A stretch of 64,000 nucleotides of DNA from Micromonospora trifolii (GTDB lineage: Bacteria > Actinomycetota > Actinomycetes > Mycobacteriales > Micromonosporaceae), in the NCBI RefSeq assembly GCF_022229005.1, contig NZ_JAKKFD010000022.1, positions 1-64,000 on the forward strand, written 5' to 3'. Of the stretch, positions 62,373 through 64,000 are shown piece after piece. The notes beneath the pieces were generated by a model, which saw only the letters and a list, made by a program, of their open reading frames with translations, searched no databases and had not been told where the DNA came from. The number at the start of each line of letters is the position of its first letter. Within the stretch, counting starts at the first letter, position 1. The position numbers and the translations under genes were made by a program.

Positions 62373-64000
62373 TCAGGCGGCCAGTGCGGTAGCGAGTCGG
62401 CGAGCTTCGGTCGCCAACCGATTCGTGCCGCCACGGGCCACCACGTCCGCCAGCCCCAACACCTCGATGGGCACTCCGGTGGCCCTGGCTGTCTCGGCTC
62501 CCAGGGCCAGCAGGTCGGGCGTGCCGCGAGGCGGGGTCGGTGCCGCCAGCATCGGTGGCAGCGCGGCGGCGAGCAACCGCCATACGCTCAGTCGGGCCCC
62601 GGCGGCGATCGCGTCGCGCAGCGGTGTGACCACCCTGCTCAGCGTCACCTGGCCGTCAGCCGCCAGCGCGCCCAACTGAGCGCCAACGCCCGGAGGATCG
62701 AGGTCACCCGCGGCCGCCAGCATCAGCAGGGCGTCCAGGGCGGCCACCCGGTCCACCTCGTGCCGGGCGCACAGACCGTAGGCCAGCGCCAGGTCGAGCG
62801 CCGGGCCGCCCGCGCCGGCGCATTCGGCGAGTAGCGGTAGGATCGTTGCGCCATCCTGGAGGTCCTGCTGCGCCGCGCTGGCGAACTTGGGCAGCAGGTG
62901 GGCGGCGACCAACCCCCGGTGCCCTGGCAGCAGCGCCGGCCACAGGTTGCTCGAGTCGCCCGGCCCTCGTCCGATGGGTTGCGCGCGGACGGTGAGTAGC
63001 CCGAGCGGGTCCGCCACGCCTTCGGGCGGGCTGGTGGTGACGAGGGTGCGCCGCACGGGCAGTTGGTCGTAGCCGTAGTCGTAGGTGTGCCTGCGCTCGC
63101 GCCGGTCGATCGTGACCACCTGGTGGACGGTTGCCGGTAGGGCGTCGCCGCGCAGCCAGCCGGCCAGGTCGTCGCCGGCGGAGGTGCCGAGCGCGGCGGC
63201 CCGGCTCGCCAGCGCCTCGTCCACGCCGACGGGCAGTCGCAGCAGGGCCTGGGTGAGATCCCATCGCCACACCGGGCGGTCACCGAGGGCGGCCAACCGT
63301 TCGTAGAGCGCTGTGGGGTCGAGGGCTCCGGTGGCGCAGGTCGGGGCGGCCAGCAGCCCGGGGTCGTCCCGCCCGTCCAGGCGCTGCCCGATCTCCGCGA
63401 GCCGGGCGCTGTAGATCAGCGTGAGGGCGGACTGGTGGGGCGGGTCGACGGCCGACCGGCCGCGGAACGGGCGCAACGGCCGGGACAGTAACTGGCTGAG
63501 GATGCTGGACCACTGGTCGCGGCGGCTGGCCGCCTCGGGCGGGGCGGCGGCGGCCAGCAGGACGCCGTTGAGTTGGACCGTCACGTTGAACTGGGACCAC
63601 ATGTGGTCCCAGGAACCCACCTGGCCCCGCCGCAGCACCGGCAGGAGGGCGGCTCCCACTCGGTCCCGTTCGGTGGTGGTCAACCGGACCAGCCCGTCGA
63701 GGACCCGCTCCAGGGTCGCCGCGGGCCAGCGCGGGGTGAGCAGCCCGAAGACCTCCTCGACCAGCTCGTCGACGTCGGTGATCGGCGGTGCGGCGAGCGC
63801 GGGCGACACCGGCGGGGGCAGCTCGTCGCCGGTCACCTTCACTGTGAGCGTGGCGACCGGTCGGTGGCCGTACCGCTGTGCCAACGCCGTCGCGCGGTCG
63901 CGCAGGTCGGCGGCCGGGTGCTCGGCGCCCGAGGCGAGGACCTCGGCGAAGTCGGCTGCCCGCTCGGGGTGCTGCCGGGCCAGTCGGTCCAGCCACGACA
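62373..64000 (-). CDS. DUF6493-like large cytoplasmic protein, 5' end outside window
   Basis: The visible 542 residues are open to the window edge with no stop, so the true start lies beyond 64000. The sequence is Ala/Leu-rich and helical, with HEAT-like repeats and no signal peptide or membrane segment. Characteristic patches are HTYDYGYDQLPVRRTLVTTS near the middle, PVWRWDLTQALLRLPVGVD and SNLWPALLPGHRGLVAAHLL; I recall these from DUF6493 proteins, which often stand beside SWIM zinc-finger and MoxR/VWA genes. Those partners, if any, would lie outside the window. Function unknown. Confidence 0.8.
   Translation of the reverse strand, partial: SWLDRLARQHPERAADFAEVLASGAEHPAADLRDRATALAQRYGHRPVATLTVKVTGDELPPPVSPALAAPPITDVDELVEEVFGLLTPRWPAATLERVLDGLVRLTTTERDRVGAALLPVLRRGQVGSWDHMWSQFNVTVQLNGVLLAAAAPPEAASRRDQWSSILSQLLSRPLRPFRGRSAVDPPHQSALTLIYSARLAEIGQRLDGRDDPGLLAAPTCATGALDPTALYERLAALGDRPVWRWDLTQALLRLPVGVDEALASRAAALGTSAGDDLAGWLRGDALPATVHQVVTIDRRERRHTYDYGYDQLPVRRTLVTTSPPEGVADPLGLLTVRAQPIGRGPGDSSNLWPALLPGHRGLVAAHLLPKFASAAQQDLQDGATILPLLAECAGAGGPALDLALAYGLCARHEVDRVAALDALLMLAAAGDLDPPGVGAQLGALAADGQVTLSRVVTPLRDAIAAGARLSVWRLLAAALPPMLAAPTPPRGTPDLLALGAETARATGVPIEVLGLADVVARGGTNRLATEARRLATALAA

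Overview
The window reads as chromosomal DNA of a very GC-rich actinomycete, most likely Micromonosporaceae (a Micromonospora-like organism). This is inferred from codon use, many GTG starts, GTGA/ATGA start-stop overlaps, a furA-katG pair, an ECF42 sigma factor with a DGPF protein, and secreted glycoside hydrolases with CBM2 modules. I saw no rRNA, tRNA, CRISPR array, insertion sequence or integrase.

Layout. 1-2241: polar amino-acid ABC transporter (ATPase cut by the left edge). 2417-3094: membrane-anchored unknown. 3308-6374: four-gene locus with three small proteins carrying SipW-type signal peptides and one ORF that joins an ER/SipW-type signal peptidase to an LPXTG-anchored surface domain. 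6353-19442: extracellular polysaccharide locus with five sulfotransferases, two GT4 glycosyltransferases, a Wzx-like flippase, a Wzz-like protein, an O-antigen-ligase/polymerase-like protein and a lipoprotein glycoside hydrolase. The number of sulfotransferases suggests a sulfated glycan.

19686-24174: katG and furA (coupled), then a DGPF/YCII protein and its ECF42 sigma factor with a fitting promoter. 24606-31297: GH11 xylanase-CBM2, Ser/Thr kinase, SGNH esterase, two small cytoplasmic genes and CBM2-GH62 arabinofuranosidase with two LacI-type operators. 31484-39073: lipoprotein, OsmC protein, membrane-fused multicopper oxidase with a DUF6220-like partner, AhpD-like protein, a NarL-type two-component pair and an unknown. 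39268-41574: secreted clan GH-A glycosidase with six C-terminal propeller-like repeats. 41818-42774: compact cassette of three tiny genes divergent from an AlpA-like DNA-binding protein.

42978-56606: FGGY kinase, a four-gene Pot/Fbp-type ABC transporter, a LacI regulator, secreted GH67 alpha-glucuronidase and Tat-exported GH95 alpha-fucosidase. Palindromes of the form GGCAAC-NN-GTTGCC flank the lacI gene and probably tie transporter and GH67 together. 57061-64000: lipoprotein, DUF3800 protein, XRE/MmyB-like regulator divergent from a DUF1330 gene with a 17-bp palindrome between them, a small membrane protein, an ECF sigma factor coupled to a membrane-anchored propeller-like protein, and a DUF6493-like gene cut by the right edge.

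Working together: GH11, GH62 and GH67 form a xylan-degrading set (backbone, arabinose and methylglucuronate side chains), with GH95 and the GH-A enzyme adding other plant glycans. The first third makes and decorates the cell surface. All functions are read from sequence motifs; no database search was run.
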